A stretch of DNA of 64,000 nucleotides from NCBI RefSeq assembly GCF_026344005.1, contig NZ_JAPKNH010000001.1, positions 558,001 to 622,000 on the forward strand, in the 5' to 3' direction. Shown piece by piece: positions 43,790 through 53,585 of this stretch; within the stretch, counting starts at the first letter, position 1; each line of letters opens with the position of its first letter. Both the position numbers and the translations under genes were made by a program. Under the pieces are notes generated by a model. The model did not search any database, was not told the DNA's origin, and saw only the letters and a list, made by a program, of their open reading frames with translations. This DNA comes from Kaistia terrae. GTDB taxonomy: Bacteria; Pseudomonadota; Alphaproteobacteria; Rhizobiales; Kaistiaceae.

Positions 43790-44707
43790 TTGACGCTTCC
43801 CGCCCGGATCACGCTGAGGACGGTCACCAGCTTGCTGGTGATCTCTCTCCTGGCGTTCGCGGTCATATCGGCGATGCCGTCCGACCCCGTCGCCATCGCG
43901 ATCCGGGCCTGGAACCTGCCGTCGGATGGCGCCACCGTCGCGGGCTTGCGCGCTCAGTGGGAGCTCGACCGGCCGTTCATCGAGCGCTACGGCTCCTGGC
44001 TGGCGCGCTTCGTTCGCGGCGATTGGGGCATCTCGTTCCGTACTGGCGAGCCAGTACTCGCCGAATTCCTGCAGCGCCTGCCGCTCACCATGACGATGGC
44101 GCTCTCCGGGCTGGCGCTCGCGCCACTTCTCGCCGTGCCGCTCGGCTTTTTTGCCGCGCTGCGTCCAAGCGGATTGATCGACCGCGCGACACGCGGCCTC
44201 GCGGTCTTCATCCAGGCCGTGCCGTCGATCTGGCTCGGCCTGATCCTGCTCTATGTCCTAGGTGTGCAACTCCGCTGGATCCGTCCTTTCACGCGCGACT
44301 GGACCGGGCTGATCCTGCCCGTGGCGTTGATCGCGCTGCATTCCCTCGCCGTGCTGACCCGAGTCTATCGCCGCGACCTGCTTGAAGTGACCCGGCAGCC
44401 CTTCTTCCGCACGGCGCTCGCCAAGGGCCTGACCCGTTCTGCCGCGCTCTGGCGCCATGGCCACGCCCACGCCCTCTACGCCATGATCTCTGCCTTTCGG
44501 GCCGAGGCAAGCTGGGCCGTTGGCAGCACGGCCGCGCTGGAGGTGCTGTTCGGTCTTCCTGGCATCGGCCAATTCCTCGTCGAGAGCATCGCGGCGCGCG
44601 ATTACCCGGTCCTGCAGGCGTATGTGATGGTCGTGGCGGCCTGGCTTCTCGTTCTCAATGCCGGAGTCGCGCTCTGCCTCGGCTGGCTCGGGCCGCGTCC
44701 AGCATGA
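43790..44707 (+). CDS. NikB/DppB-like ABC permease of the B12-regulated transporter
   Basis: A 305-residue inner-membrane permease: first helix followed by AVISAMPSDPVAIAIRAWN, then WELDRPFIERYGSW, GDWGISFRTGEPVLAEFLQ, and the EAA-like region RTALAKGLTRSAALWRHGHAHAL, ending GWLGPRPA. The start is given as TTG at 43790, 11 bases after the binding-protein stop, because no in-frame ATG or GTG lies nearer. It overlaps the next permease by four bases. Confidence 0.86.
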   Translation: MTLPARITLRTVTSLLVISLLAFAVISAMPSDPVAIAIRAWNLPSDGATVAGLRAQWELDRPFIERYGSWLARFVRGDWGISFRTGEPVLAEFLQRLPLTMTMALSGLALAPLLAVPLGFFAALRPSGLIDRATRGLAVFIQAVPSIWLGLILLYVLGVQLRWIRPFTRDWTGLILPVALIALHSLAVLTRVYRRDLLEVTRQPFFRTALAKGLTRSAALWRHGHAHALYAMISAFRAEASWAVGSTAALEVLFGLPGIGQFLVESIAARDYPVLQAYVMVVAAWLLVLNAGVALCLGWLGPRPA

Positions 44708-45468
44708 GACGGACGGTCTCTACACTCGCGTTGCTGCTTATCGGCTTGATGCTGATCGGCGCTGTATGGCAGCCCCATGACCCAGACGCGATTGATCTCT
44801 CCCTGCGTTTCGCGCCGCCGTCGCTGGATCACTGGCTCGGCACGGATCAACTCGGCCGCGACGTTCTTGCCCGCCTGATGATCGGGGGATGGCGGACGGT
44901 CGCAGTGCTTGGCTGCGTCGCGGCGATTGGCATGGTCGGCGGCACGGTGTTCGGCGTTGCTGCGGCCATGCTGGAAGGCTGGCGGGGTGCATTGATCCTG
45001 CGAGCGGGCGAGATGTTTATTGTCGTGCCCACGCTGGTCGTCGCTCTGACGGCGGCGGCCGTGTTCGGTCTCAATCCGGTTACGGCCGGCGTGGCAATGG
45101 GGCTGGCGGGCATCGGGCCCTACACGCTCTTCGCCCACGCCCTGGCGCGACGGCTCCTGGCCGAACCGTTCGTGCAGGCTGCACGAGCCATGGGGGTTGG
45201 CGGATCCGGACTTGTGGTGCGCCATGTGGTGCCGAACATGGCGCCCGTGTTGTTTGCGCATATCGGAGCCAATGCGGGTCTAGCCGTCACCGCCTATGCG
45301 GCGCTCGCCTTCCTCGGCCTCGGCGCCGATCCGTCCAGGCCGGATTGGGGGGCGATGCTATTTGAATACCGCATGTTCCTCTTCGATCATCCACTGCTGA
45401 TGGTCTGGCCGGGGCTCGCCATCGCCATGGTTTCAGCAACGCTGAACGCAGTTTTCGATGCGCACTGA
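44704..45468 (+). CDS. NikC/DppC-like ABC permease of the B12-regulated transporter
   Basis: A 254-residue inner-membrane permease with the family motif WLGTDQLGRDVLARLMIGG and the EAA-like region QAARAMGVGGSGLVVRHVVPN, ending GLAIAMVSATLNAVFDAH. The ATG overlaps the preceding stop (ATGA). No ATPase gene follows; the next genes are nikABCDE, so its ATPases must come from elsewhere, most simply NikD and NikE. Confidence 0.9.
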   Translation: MRRTVSTLALLLIGLMLIGAVWQPHDPDAIDLSLRFAPPSLDHWLGTDQLGRDVLARLMIGGWRTVAVLGCVAAIGMVGGTVFGVAAAMLEGWRGALILRAGEMFIVVPTLVVALTAAAVFGLNPVTAGVAMGLAGIGPYTLFAHALARRLLAEPFVQAARAMGVGGSGLVVRHVVPNMAPVLFAHIGANAGLAVTAYAALAFLGLGADPSRPDWGAMLFEYRMFLFDHPLLMVWPGLAIAMVSATLNAVFDAH

Positions 45469-45515
45469 GCCGGATGAAAGCGGCGAGCATGGGGGCGCCG
45501 ATCCATCGTGGATAT

Positions 45516-45598
45516 GCCAGCGCTCGCCTCACGCTCGGCAGCAGACGCAGTAGCGCCGCATCCAGAGCTTTGTCGCCGCGACGATCGCCTCCTCCGGT
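45516..45598 (-). repeat. Scar matching the two ends of the copper operon
   Basis: 45516-45562 matches 14639-14685, the 3' end of the PepSY gene, at 46 of 47 bases. Directly beside it 45566-45598 matches 17652-17682, the leader of the same operon, with a 3-base insertion and about three mismatches. Order and orientation are the same as in the intact operon, but the roughly 3 kb in between are missing. It may be the remnant of a deleted second copper operon. Confidence 0.65.
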
Positions 45599-45645
45599 TG
45601 CCAGACGGGGTTGGAAATTCGGGCTCATCCAAGAGGAGTCTGTGA

Positions 45646-45673
45646 GTATGAGCTTTTTGACTAGACATCATAC
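45646..45673. promoter_or_regulatory. NikR operator upstream of nikA
   Basis: GTATGA, a 16-base spacer and TCATAC match the known NikR consensus exactly, 53 bases before the nikA start. NikR represses nickel uptake when nickel is plentiful. No nikR gene is in this window. Confidence 0.88.
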
Positions 45674-45726
45674 GATCCCACCTCCTAGCCTTGTACTCGA
45701 TGCGAAAATCACTCGGGGGTTGATCG

Positions 45727-47295
45727 ATGCGTGGAGTTCTGGTCGGGGCGCTGCTCGGGATTGCGGCGACTATCGCGCCCGCATCGGGTGTCGTCGCGCA
45801 GACACTGAATTTCTCATGGCCAGCCAATGTCGGACCTCTCAACCCGCACGCCTACGCGCCGAGCCAGATGTTCGCGCAGGGTATGGTCTACGAGTCGCTG
45901 GTGAAGTATCAGCCCGACGGCACCGTGGCTCCGTGGCTTGCCGCCTCCTGGACCACGTCCGAGGATGGCCGGACCTACACCTTCAAGCTGCGTGATGACG
46001 TCACCTTCTCGAACGGCGAGACGTTCGACGCGGCCGCCGTCGTCGCCAACCTCGAAACCGTCATGGCCAACCGGAAGAGTCATGACTGGCTGGAACTCAT
46101 CAGCCAGTTCCATTCGGTCAAGGCGCTGGCCGATTTCACGGTCGAGCTGCAGCTGAAGGATCCGTATTACCCGCTACTGCAGGAACTGGCGCTGGTTCGG
46201 CCCGTCCGTTTCCTCGCGCCGTCGCAGCTTCCGGCCTCCGGCAACACCGAGGAAGGCGTAAAGGCGCCCATTGGCACCGGGCCTTGGAAGCTCGTCGAAA
46301 CGCGGCTCGGCGAATATGACGTGTTCGAGCGCAACGACAGCTATTGGGGTCAGAAGCCGGCCTACGAGAAGATCGTCGTCAAGGTCATCGCCGACAGCAA
46401 CACGCGCGCCGTGGCGCTTGAGACGGGCGACATCGACCTGATCTATGGCGACGAGGGGCCTATCACGCCTGACACCTTCGCCCGCCTCAAGGCCCAGGGC
46501 TACCAGGGCGAGATCTCGCCGCCGCTCGGAACGCAGGCTATCGCGCTCAACACCAACAAGGCGCCGACGAACGACCTTGCCGTCCGCCAAGCGATCAACC
46601 ACGCCATAGACAAGGACACGCTTATTTCAACGATCTATCACGGCACCCAGACCCGCGCCGACACCCTGTTCGCGCCGACCGCGCCTTATTCCGATGTGGG
46701 GTTGAAGCCCTATGGCTTCGACGCGGCACTTGCGGCGAGCCTGCTCGACAAGGCCGGGTGGACGCTCGCGCCGGGTGCCGACTTCCGCGCCAAGGATGGG
46801 CAGCCGCTGCAGATCGACCTCGCCTATATCGGGACGGACGCGGTGATGAAGTCGGTCGCCGAGGTACTGCAGGCCGACCTGGCCAAGGTCGGCATTGAGG
46901 CCCGGCTGCTGGGCGAGGAAGCCAACGCCTTTTATGCGCGCCAGACGGACGGCAATTTCGGCATGATCTTCGGCAACACGTGGGGCGCCCCCTACGACCC
47001 GCACGCCTTCGTCAGCTCGATGCGCGTTCCCGCTCACGCCGACTACCAGGCGCAACTCGGCCTCCCAGACAAGGCGAAGATCGACGCCGAGATAGGCCAG
47101 GCGCTGACCAGCACCGACGAGACGAAGCGCCAGGAACTCTATACCGACATCCTGACACGGCTACACGACGAGGCCGTGTACCTGCCGCTCACCTATTCCA
47201 CGGCCATGCTGGTCGCGCGGGACAATGTCGGCAATCTCACCTTCGGCGCCACCTCGTTCGACTACCCCTTCGCCGACCTGAAGCCGAAGGACTGA
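45727..47295 (+). CDS. nikA: Nickel ABC transporter substrate-binding protein NikA
   Basis: A 522-residue periplasmic protein closely matching E. coli NikA along its length: [80 protein letters not shown], and [20 protein letters not shown] followed by AHADYQAQ. The conserved His of SHADF-type segments in E. coli is kept here as AHADY. A signal peptide ends near GVVAQ. It binds nickel, probably with a small chelator, for the inner-membrane transporter. A perfect NikR operator lies upstream. Confidence 0.95.
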   Translation: MRGVLVGALLGIAATIAPASGVVAQTLNFSWPANVGPLNPHAYAPSQMFAQGMVYESLVKYQPDGTVAPWLAASWTTSEDGRTYTFKLRDDVTFSNGETFDAAAVVANLETVMANRKSHDWLELISQFHSVKALADFTVELQLKDPYYPLLQELALVRPVRFLAPSQLPASGNTEEGVKAPIGTGPWKLVETRLGEYDVFERNDSYWGQKPAYEKIVVKVIADSNTRAVALETGDIDLIYGDEGPITPDTFARLKAQGYQGEISPPLGTQAIALNTNKAPTNDLAVRQAINHAIDKDTLISTIYHGTQTRADTLFAPTAPYSDVGLKPYGFDAALAASLLDKAGWTLAPGADFRAKDGQPLQIDLAYIGTDAVMKSVAEVLQADLAKVGIEARLLGEEANAFYARQTDGNFGMIFGNTWGAPYDPHAFVSSMRVPAHADYQAQLGLPDKAKIDAEIGQALTSTDETKRQELYTDILTRLHDEAVYLPLTYSTAMLVARDNVGNLTFGATSFDYPFADLKPKD

Positions 47296-47303
47296 GCCCC
47301 GCC

Positions 47304-48248
47304 ATGGCCGGCTTCATCATCCGCAGGTTGCTTCTTCTGATCCCCATCCTGCTTGGCGTTTCCATCTTGATGTTCGTGATCATCCGGATGGCGCCCGGCG
47401 ATCCTGCCGTGGCTTATCTTAAGCTCTCGAACATACCGCCGACGCCGAGCGCCGTGGCGGAGGCACGCCACACGCTCGGCCTCGACCGGCCCATCCTCTC
47501 GCAATATGCAAGCTGGATCGGCAATGCGGTGAAGGGCGACTTCGGCGTCTCGCATGTCACGCGACGCCCGGTCATCGACGACATCATGCACTTCCTGCCG
47601 GCGACGCTTCAGCTCGCCGGGGTGGCGCTCCTGTTCACGCTGGTCGTTTCCGTGCCGCTCGGCATCTGGTCGGCGCGTTACAAGGACCGCTGGCCCGACC
47701 ACCTGGTGCGCGGCTTCGCCTTCGTCGGCGTCTCCACGCCGAGCTTCTGGCTCGGCTTCCTGCTTGTGCTGCTGTTTTCGCTGACGCTCAAATGGCTGCC
47801 GCCGATGGGCAAGGGCGGCTGGCAACACATGATCATGCCCGTGCTGGCGGTCTCGTTCATGTCGCTGGCGATCAATGCGCGCCTGCTGCGCGCCAGCATG
47901 CTGGAGACGGCGAGCGCCCGCCATGTACTCTATGCGCGGCTCCGCGGCCTCTCCGACCGGCGGGTCGAGCGCTCGCACATCCTGCGCAACGCCATGCTCC
48001 CCATCGTGACGGCGACCGGCATGCATGTCGGCGAACTTCTGGGCGGCACGCTGGTGATCGAGAGCGTGTTCGGCTGGCCGGGCATTGGCCGCTATGCGGT
48101 CACTGCGATCTACAGCCGCGACTTCCCCGTCATCCAGTGCTTCACCCTGTTCCTGGTGACGATCTTCGTCCTCTGCAACCTGGTGGTCGATATCCTCTAT
48201 GCGTGGCTGGACCCGCGCATCCGCCTGAACGCGGAGGCAGCCCTGTGA
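47304..48248 (+). CDS. nikB: Nickel ABC transporter permease NikB
   Basis: A 314-residue inner-membrane permease. The first helix ([19 protein letters not shown]) is followed by [53 protein letters not shown] and the EAA-like region [20 protein letters not shown], ending [16 protein letters not shown]. The ATG lies eight bases after the nikA stop. It forms the channel with NikC. Confidence 0.94.
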   Translation: MAGFIIRRLLLLIPILLGVSILMFVIIRMAPGDPAVAYLKLSNIPPTPSAVAEARHTLGLDRPILSQYASWIGNAVKGDFGVSHVTRRPVIDDIMHFLPATLQLAGVALLFTLVVSVPLGIWSARYKDRWPDHLVRGFAFVGVSTPSFWLGFLLVLLFSLTLKWLPPMGKGGWQHMIMPVLAVSFMSLAINARLLRASMLETASARHVLYARLRGLSDRRVERSHILRNAMLPIVTATGMHVGELLGGTLVIESVFGWPGIGRYAVTAIYSRDFPVIQCFTLFLVTIFVLCNLVVDILYAWLDPRIRLNAEAAL

Positions 48249-49123
48249 CCCTCGCCAGCCTCGATGAACACGCGCCCCGGCGCACGCTCTGGCGCCTGCC
48301 GGTTCGAGATACATGGCTGGTGCGCATCGCGCTCGTCATCGTCGTCCTGCTCGCCATTGCCGCCATTGCCGCGCCACTGGTCGCCCCCTACGACCCCAAC
48401 GCGGTCGAACTGACCCGGCGCCTCCAAGGCCCCAGCCTCGCACATTGGCTCGGCACTGATCATCTCGGCCGCGACGAACTCACTCGGCTGATTTATGGAA
48501 CGCGGGTTTCGCTGGGCTCGGTAGCGCTCTGCATTGTGCTGATCATGACGCTCGCCATCGCGGTTGGCGGCGCGTCCGGCTATCTGGGCGGGCGCGTCGA
48601 CCAGGCCGTGATGCGCTTCTGCGACATCTTCCTCGCCTTCCCGACCATCGTCCTCGCGCTGTTCCTGATCGGCATCCTCGGCACGGGCATGGGGAACGTC
48701 GTCATCGCCATCGCGCTGTCGCACTTCGCCTGGTACGCCCGCATGGTGCGCGGCCTGGTTCTCTCCTTCCGGCAGCGTGACTTCGTGCTCGCTGCGCGGG
48801 CCGCAGGCGCCGGCCGCGTGCGCATATTCTTCGAGCACCTCTTCCCGGCCATCATGGCGCAGATGATCGTGCTCGCCACGCTCGACATCGGCCACATGAT
48901 GTTGCACGTGGCGGGCCTCTCCTTCCTCGGGCTCGGCGTCCAGACGCCGACCGCCGAATGGGGCGTGATGATCAACGACGCCCGCCAGTTCGTCTGGTCC
49001 AACCCGATGCTGATTGTCTGGCCCGGCCTCGCGCTTCTGCTCAGCGTGATGGCGTTCAACATCCTGGGGGATGCGGTGCGCGACCGGCTCGACCCGAGCC
49101 TGCACGGAGACCACCAGCATTGA
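48245..49123 (+). CDS. nikC: Nickel ABC transporter permease NikC
   Basis: A 292-residue inner-membrane permease with [60 protein letters not shown] and the EAA-like region [20 protein letters not shown]. The GTG start at 48245 overlaps the nikB stop (GTGA). The C-terminus is His-rich (HGDHQH). Confidence 0.94.
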   Translation: MTLASLDEHAPRRTLWRLPVRDTWLVRIALVIVVLLAIAAIAAPLVAPYDPNAVELTRRLQGPSLAHWLGTDHLGRDELTRLIYGTRVSLGSVALCIVLIMTLAIAVGGASGYLGGRVDQAVMRFCDIFLAFPTIVLALFLIGILGTGMGNVVIAIALSHFAWYARMVRGLVLSFRQRDFVLAARAAGAGRVRIFFEHLFPAIMAQMIVLATLDIGHMMLHVAGLSFLGLGVQTPTAEWGVMINDARQFVWSNPMLIVWPGLALLLSVMAFNILGDAVRDRLDPSLHGDHQH

Positions 49124-49899
49124 CCGGGACGCTCACCATCGAGAACCTCCACATCGCCGCCAGGCATGGCGACCATGACCATGTGCTTGTCGACGGCATC
49201 AGCCTGACGATCCGGCGCGGGCGGATCCTCGCCTTGGTCGGTTCCAGCGGATGTGGCAAGTCCATGACCTGCAGCGGCGCGCAGGGCGTGCTGCCGCCCG
49301 GCGTGCGCGTCACAGGAGGGCAAGTGCTCTACGATGGCCGTCCCATCGCGCCGGAGAAGTTGCGCGGCCATGTCGTCGCGGCGATCCTGCAGAACCCGCG
49401 CTCGGCCTTCAATCCGGTCCTGACCATGGCCAACCACGCCAAGGAGACGCTGCGGGCGGTCGGCAAGCTCGACTCCGGCTGGCGCAGCCGGACTCTTGAG
49501 GCCTTCGCGACGGTCGGGCTGGAGGACGGCGAGACGGTGCTGGGGCTGCATCCTTTCGAGATGAGCGGCGGCATGCTGCAGCGGACCATGATCGCCCTGG
49601 CGCTTCTGTCGGACGCGCCCTTCCTCTTCGCCGATGAGCCGACCACCGACCTCGACCTCATCGTCCAGGCGCGCATCCTCGACCTGCTCGAAGAGCTTGC
49701 CCGCCGCCGCAATCTCGGCGTCCTCATGATCACGCACGACATGGGCGTGGTGGCGCGGCTCGCCGACGAAGTGGCCGTGATGGAGAACGGCCGCATCATC
49801 GAGCGGGCGACCACCCGCGATATCTTTGACAATCCGCAGCGCATAGCGACCCGCGAACTGGTCGAAGCCCACATGTCGCTCTATCCGGAGGTTGCATGA
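49120..49899 (+). CDS. nikD: Nickel ABC transporter ATPase NikD
   Basis: A 259-residue ATPase: Walker A GSSGCGKS, signature MSGGMLQR, Walker [12 protein letters not shown]-loop MITHDMG. The family-typical signature MSGGMLQR supports NikD. The start is the TTG at 49120 overlapping the nikC stop (TTGA); longer in-frame readings run through nikC. It pairs with NikE and could also energise the B12-regulated permeases upstream. Confidence 0.93.
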   Translation: MTGTLTIENLHIAARHGDHDHVLVDGISLTIRRGRILALVGSSGCGKSMTCSGAQGVLPPGVRVTGGQVLYDGRPIAPEKLRGHVVAAILQNPRSAFNPVLTMANHAKETLRAVGKLDSGWRSRTLEAFATVGLEDGETVLGLHPFEMSGGMLQRTMIALALLSDAPFLFADEPTTDLDLIVQARILDLLEELARRRNLGVLMITHDMGVVARLADEVAVMENGRIIERATTRDIFDNPQRIATRELVEAHMSLYPEVA

Positions 49900-50702
49900 G
49901 CCCGATCCTGTCCGCACGGTCGCTCTCGAAGGTCTACTCGACCCATTCGCTGGTCGGGCGATCGGCGCCGAAGACCGTGCTCCGCGACGTGTCGCTCGAC
50001 ATCGCGGCCGGCGAGAGCATCGCGCTGCTCGGCCGCAGCGGCTCGGGCAAGAGCACGCTCGGACGCCTGCTGCTCGGCTTCGAGCGGCCGGACGGTGGCA
50101 GCGTCGCCTTCGATGGCCATGATCTGCGCGGCCTCTCGGGCGAGGCCTACCGGCACTATCGCCGCTCGGTCCAGGTCGTCTTCCAGGACTCGCTCGGCGC
50201 CGTGAATCCGCGCCATACGGTCGGCCGCATCATCGCCGAACCGCTGCGCCACCTGACGACGCTCGGCGCGGACGAGCGCGACCGCAGGGTCCGCTCGCTG
50301 TTGATGCAGGTCGGACTCGCGCCGGCCGACGCCCGCAAGTTGCCCACCCAGATGAGCGGCGGCCAGATGCAACGCGTTTGCATCGCCCGCGCCATCGCAC
50401 CATCACCCCGGCTGCTCGTCCTCGACGAGGCAGTCTCCAATCTCGACCTCATGCTACAGATGCAGATGATCGCGCTTCTTAAGGAGCTGCAGTCGACGCT
50501 GAAGATGGCTGTGCTGTTCATCACCCACGACCTGCGGCTGGTGCGCCTGTTCTGCAGTCGCGTCATGGTGCTGGCTGCAGGTCGCATCGAGGAGGACGAG
50601 CCGGTCGTGCGGAGCCTGGAACTGCGCTCGGTGGAAGGACGCCTCCTGCAAGGCGCAATCCTGCCGGCACGGCCCGTCCATCGGCCCCTGGAGCCGGTTT
50701 AG
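49896..50702 (+). CDS. nikE: Nickel ABC transporter ATPase NikE
   Basis: A 268-residue ATPase: Walker A GRSGSGKS, signature MSGGQMQR, Walker [12 protein letters not shown]-loop FITHDLR. The LDEAVSNLD motif is typical of NikE. It overlaps nikD by four bases (ATGA) and ends the operon. Confidence 0.94.
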   Translation: MSPILSARSLSKVYSTHSLVGRSAPKTVLRDVSLDIAAGESIALLGRSGSGKSTLGRLLLGFERPDGGSVAFDGHDLRGLSGEAYRHYRRSVQVVFQDSLGAVNPRHTVGRIIAEPLRHLTTLGADERDRRVRSLLMQVGLAPADARKLPTQMSGGQMQRVCIARAIAPSPRLLVLDEAVSNLDLMLQMQMIALLKELQSTLKMAVLFITHDLRLVRLFCSRVMVLAAGRIEEDEPVVRSLELRSVEGRLLQGAILPARPVHRPLEPV

Positions 50703-51158
50703 CTGGCTTCGGCCTGAGGTGCGGGAACTGTTCGGGGGGCTGTCCGGCCGATAGTCTCCCTCGGACCACCGCGAGAGCCGCCGGAGCGCCGTGAAGAATT
50801 GCGGCTCCAGCGCGCGGAGAAATCCAGTCCGCCCATCGGCCGACAAGGCTACATCCTCCGACTCATCCCGAGCGAGGATGAAATGTAACATTCGCAGTCG
50901 CAAACGTTGCGGGGCAATTGCTTCAGTGCCCCCCCCCATATCCGATCGTCCGCTTTTGCCGTCCGTGCACATCTTCAATTGACCAACGAGCGCGCCGTCA
51001 AAAGCGGATCCGAAAATCCGTTCCGAGAGCTATTGTAGTTTAGCGGGCGCACGATGTACTTTGAACACTGCTCGATTTCACAGTCAATTTTCGACGAAAT
51101 TCATTTAGGCTGTTTGCGATCGCAGTATACTGGTGCCGGATCAATTGGGGGGATCTAA
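50703..51158. other. Intergenic region before the multicopper oxidase operon
   Basis: This 456-base gap follows nikE. It turns AT-richer after about 50990. TATACT at 51126-51131 is a candidate -10 box for the multicopper oxidase operon, and the perfect palindrome TGCGATCGCA at 51115-51124 lies just upstream of it. No clear terminator for nikE was seen. Confidence 0.4.
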
Positions 51159-52757
51159 TTGCAGCGGGATCTGGAGGATGATGGTGCCGTCGCCACCGCG
51201 ACGAGCGTCAAGAACTTGTCACGGCGCCAATTGCTCGATAGCAGCATGGGGATCGGCGCATTTCTGCTTACAGCAGGGGCCGCAAGGGCCCAGGACGCCG
51301 ATCACAGCAAGCACGGCAGCATGGAAATGTCTCCTGCGCTGGGCAGGTTACCCGACAAGATGGTGCCCGCCACGGATCAGCCGCTTGTGGAGCCTGAGGT
51401 GCGGCGGTCCGTCGACGGCGTGCTGAGCACCACCTTGCGGGTTGGCTATGCCTATCGGCAGATCGGCGGCGTCCGGCTTTATGTCCGGTCCTACGAGGGC
51501 GGCAGCCCGGGACCGACCCTGCGCATGAAGCCCGGTGACACGCTACGCATCAAACTCGTCAACGATTTGCCGCCGAACCGCGACGCGATGCCCGCCGACA
51601 TGAGCCGGCCGCATCAGTTCAACAACACCAATTTCCACTTCCACGGCGCGCATGTCAGCCCGAGCGGCATCGCCGACAACGTCATGCGCACAATGGCGCC
51701 TGGCTACACCTACGACATTGAAATCGAGGTGCCGGACGATCACACAAGCGGCACCTACTGGTACCATCCCCACCACCACGGCAGCGCCGATGTGCAGATG
51801 TCGAGCGGCATGGTGGGCGCCGCCATCATCGAGGGCGATTTTGCGGACGTACCGGAGATCACCGAAGCGCGGGAGCGCCTGCTGGTGCTGAGCCAGGTGG
51901 TGCACGATGCGAGCGGCATGATCGAGGATTTCGAGACGCTGTTTCCGGAGACGGCGACGCGCTTTCTGGCGATCAACGGGCAAAGGCGGCCGATGATCGC
52001 GATGCGTCCCGGCGAGGTGCAGCGCTGGCGCATCCTCAATGCCGGCTATCAGGACGATATGCTGCTCGATCTCGAGAAACACGACCTGCATGCGATCGCC
52101 TATGACGGCATCCAGCTCGGTGTCGTCGAGCCTTTCCAGCAGCTTCTCATCGCGCCGGGCCAGCGCGTCGATGTGCTGGTGAAGGCCGGTCCCGCCGGCA
52201 CCTATGCCCTCGACGCAGCCCCCTACGACCAGGGGCATCCATCGCCCACGGGCCCGCTGGCACGGATCGTGGTCTCCGGCGACCCCATGGACATGAAACT
52301 GCCGGCTGCATTGCCGCCGCAGCCGCTGGAATCCATCCGGGATGCCGAGATCACCAACCGTCGCACGGTGGTCTTTTCCGCCACCGCGCCCGAGGCGGAC
52401 GCCGCCGGCCATTGGCAGGAGTTCGGCTTCTTCATCGATGGCAAGAAATTCGATCCTCGCCGCATCGACCATCGGGTCGAGCTCGGCGCGGTCGAGGAGT
52501 GGACGATCGTCAACACCCATGAACATGACGATCACGTCTTCCATATCCACACCAACCCGTTCGAGGTCGTGTCGATCAACGGCAAGCCGCTGGCCGTGCC
52601 GCAATGGCGCGACACGGTGATCGTCGAGCGCAAGGGCGGCGAGGTCGTGTTCCGCTCCCGCTTCCTCGATTTCACCGGCGTCTACATGGTCCATTGCCAC
52701 ATGATGAACCATGAAGAGATGGGCATGATGCAGACGGTCGAAGTCTACCAGCCGTGA
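51159..52757 (+). CDS. Tat-exported multicopper oxidase
   Basis: A 532-residue periplasmic multicopper oxidase. The twin-arginine signal is SRRQLLDSSMG, with cleavage likely near ARAQ. All copper ligands are present: HFHGAH, WYHPHHHG, HVFHIHTNPF and the T1 segment HCHMMNHEEMGMM. The TTG start at 51159 has a GGGGGGA ribosome binding site just upstream. Three cupredoxin domains fit the length. The substrate (metal ion or organic) is not clear. It is the first gene of an operon with a molybdenum hydroxylase; the next start is 12 bases away. Confidence 0.92.
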   Translation: MQRDLEDDGAVATATSVKNLSRRQLLDSSMGIGAFLLTAGAARAQDADHSKHGSMEMSPALGRLPDKMVPATDQPLVEPEVRRSVDGVLSTTLRVGYAYRQIGGVRLYVRSYEGGSPGPTLRMKPGDTLRIKLVNDLPPNRDAMPADMSRPHQFNNTNFHFHGAHVSPSGIADNVMRTMAPGYTYDIEIEVPDDHTSGTYWYHPHHHGSADVQMSSGMVGAAIIEGDFADVPEITEARERLLVLSQVVHDASGMIEDFETLFPETATRFLAINGQRRPMIAMRPGEVQRWRILNAGYQDDMLLDLEKHDLHAIAYDGIQLGVVEPFQQLLIAPGQRVDVLVKAGPAGTYALDAAPYDQGHPSPTGPLARIVVSGDPMDMKLPAALPPQPLESIRDAEITNRRTVVFSATAPEADAAGHWQEFGFFIDGKKFDPRRIDHRVELGAVEEWTIVNTHEHDDHVFHIHTNPFEVVSINGKPLAVPQWRDTVIVERKGGEVVFRSRFLDFTGVYMVHCHMMNHEEMGMMQTVEVYQP

Positions 52758-52769
52758 GCGGAGACGATC

Positions 52770-53585
52770 ATGAATTTGGGCACAGTAACCGAAGTAAAAC
52801 GGCCGAGATCCGCTGACGAAATCGGTAGCTGGCGGGATGGATACTCCTGGCTGGCCGGCGGCACCTGGCTGTTCTCGGAGCCGCAGGTGGCGGTCGACAC
52901 GCTGATCGATCTCGACGCCCTTGGCTGGGCGCCGCTGACCGTGACGGAAGCCGGCCTCGACATCGCCGCGACCTGCCGGGTCGTGCAGCTGCACGATTTC
53001 GAAGGCCCGGCGGACTGGCGTGCGGTCCCATTGTTCCGGCAGGCCATCGACGCGTTCCTGATGTCGTTCAAGATCTGGAATGCAGCGACCATCGGCGGCA
53101 ATGTCTGCATGTCGCTGCCTGCGGGCGCGATGATCTCGCTGACGGCGGCCCTCGACGGCGTCTGCACGCTGTGGCCGCGCGAAGGCGAGCCGCGCGAGGT
53201 GCCGGTCGTCGACTTCGTCACCGGCAACCACCGCAACGTGCTGCAGCGGGGAGAACTGCTCCGCCAGATCCACCTGCCGGCGGCGGCACTCTCGAAAAGG
53301 TCGGCCATGCGTCAGGTGTCGCTGACGAAATTCGGCCGTTCGGCCGCGCTCCTGATCGCCACGGTGGGGGATGGCGGCGCCGACTTCCTGCTGACGGTCA
53401 CCGCCGCCACGCCGCGGCCGGTGCAGTTGCGCTTCGCCAGTTGCCCAACGGCCGAAGAACTGCGGCTGGCCCTGGAGGCTAGATTGCCACCGGACGCCTA
53501 TTTCGACGACGTGCACGGGTCGGCTTCCTACAAGCGCCACGTCACGCATTATCTCGCCGAACAGATCCGCGCGGAGCTTGCATGA
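52770..53585 (+). CDS. FAD-binding subunit of a molybdenum hydroxylase (CoxM/XdhB-like)
   Basis: A 271-residue subunit with the FAD-binding motifs LAGGTWLFSE and TIGGNVCMSLPAGAM and the CO-dehydrogenase-type C-terminal domain. It carries electrons from the iron-sulfur centres to an acceptor. It lies 12 bases after the multicopper oxidase stop and overlaps the next gene by four bases. It has no signal peptide. Confidence 0.88.
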   Translation: MNLGTVTEVKRPRSADEIGSWRDGYSWLAGGTWLFSEPQVAVDTLIDLDALGWAPLTVTEAGLDIAATCRVVQLHDFEGPADWRAVPLFRQAIDAFLMSFKIWNAATIGGNVCMSLPAGAMISLTAALDGVCTLWPREGEPREVPVVDFVTGNHRNVLQRGELLRQIHLPAAALSKRSAMRQVSLTKFGRSAALLIATVGDGGADFLLTVTAATPRPVQLRFASCPTAEELRLALEARLPPDAYFDDVHGSASYKRHVTHYLAEQIRAELA

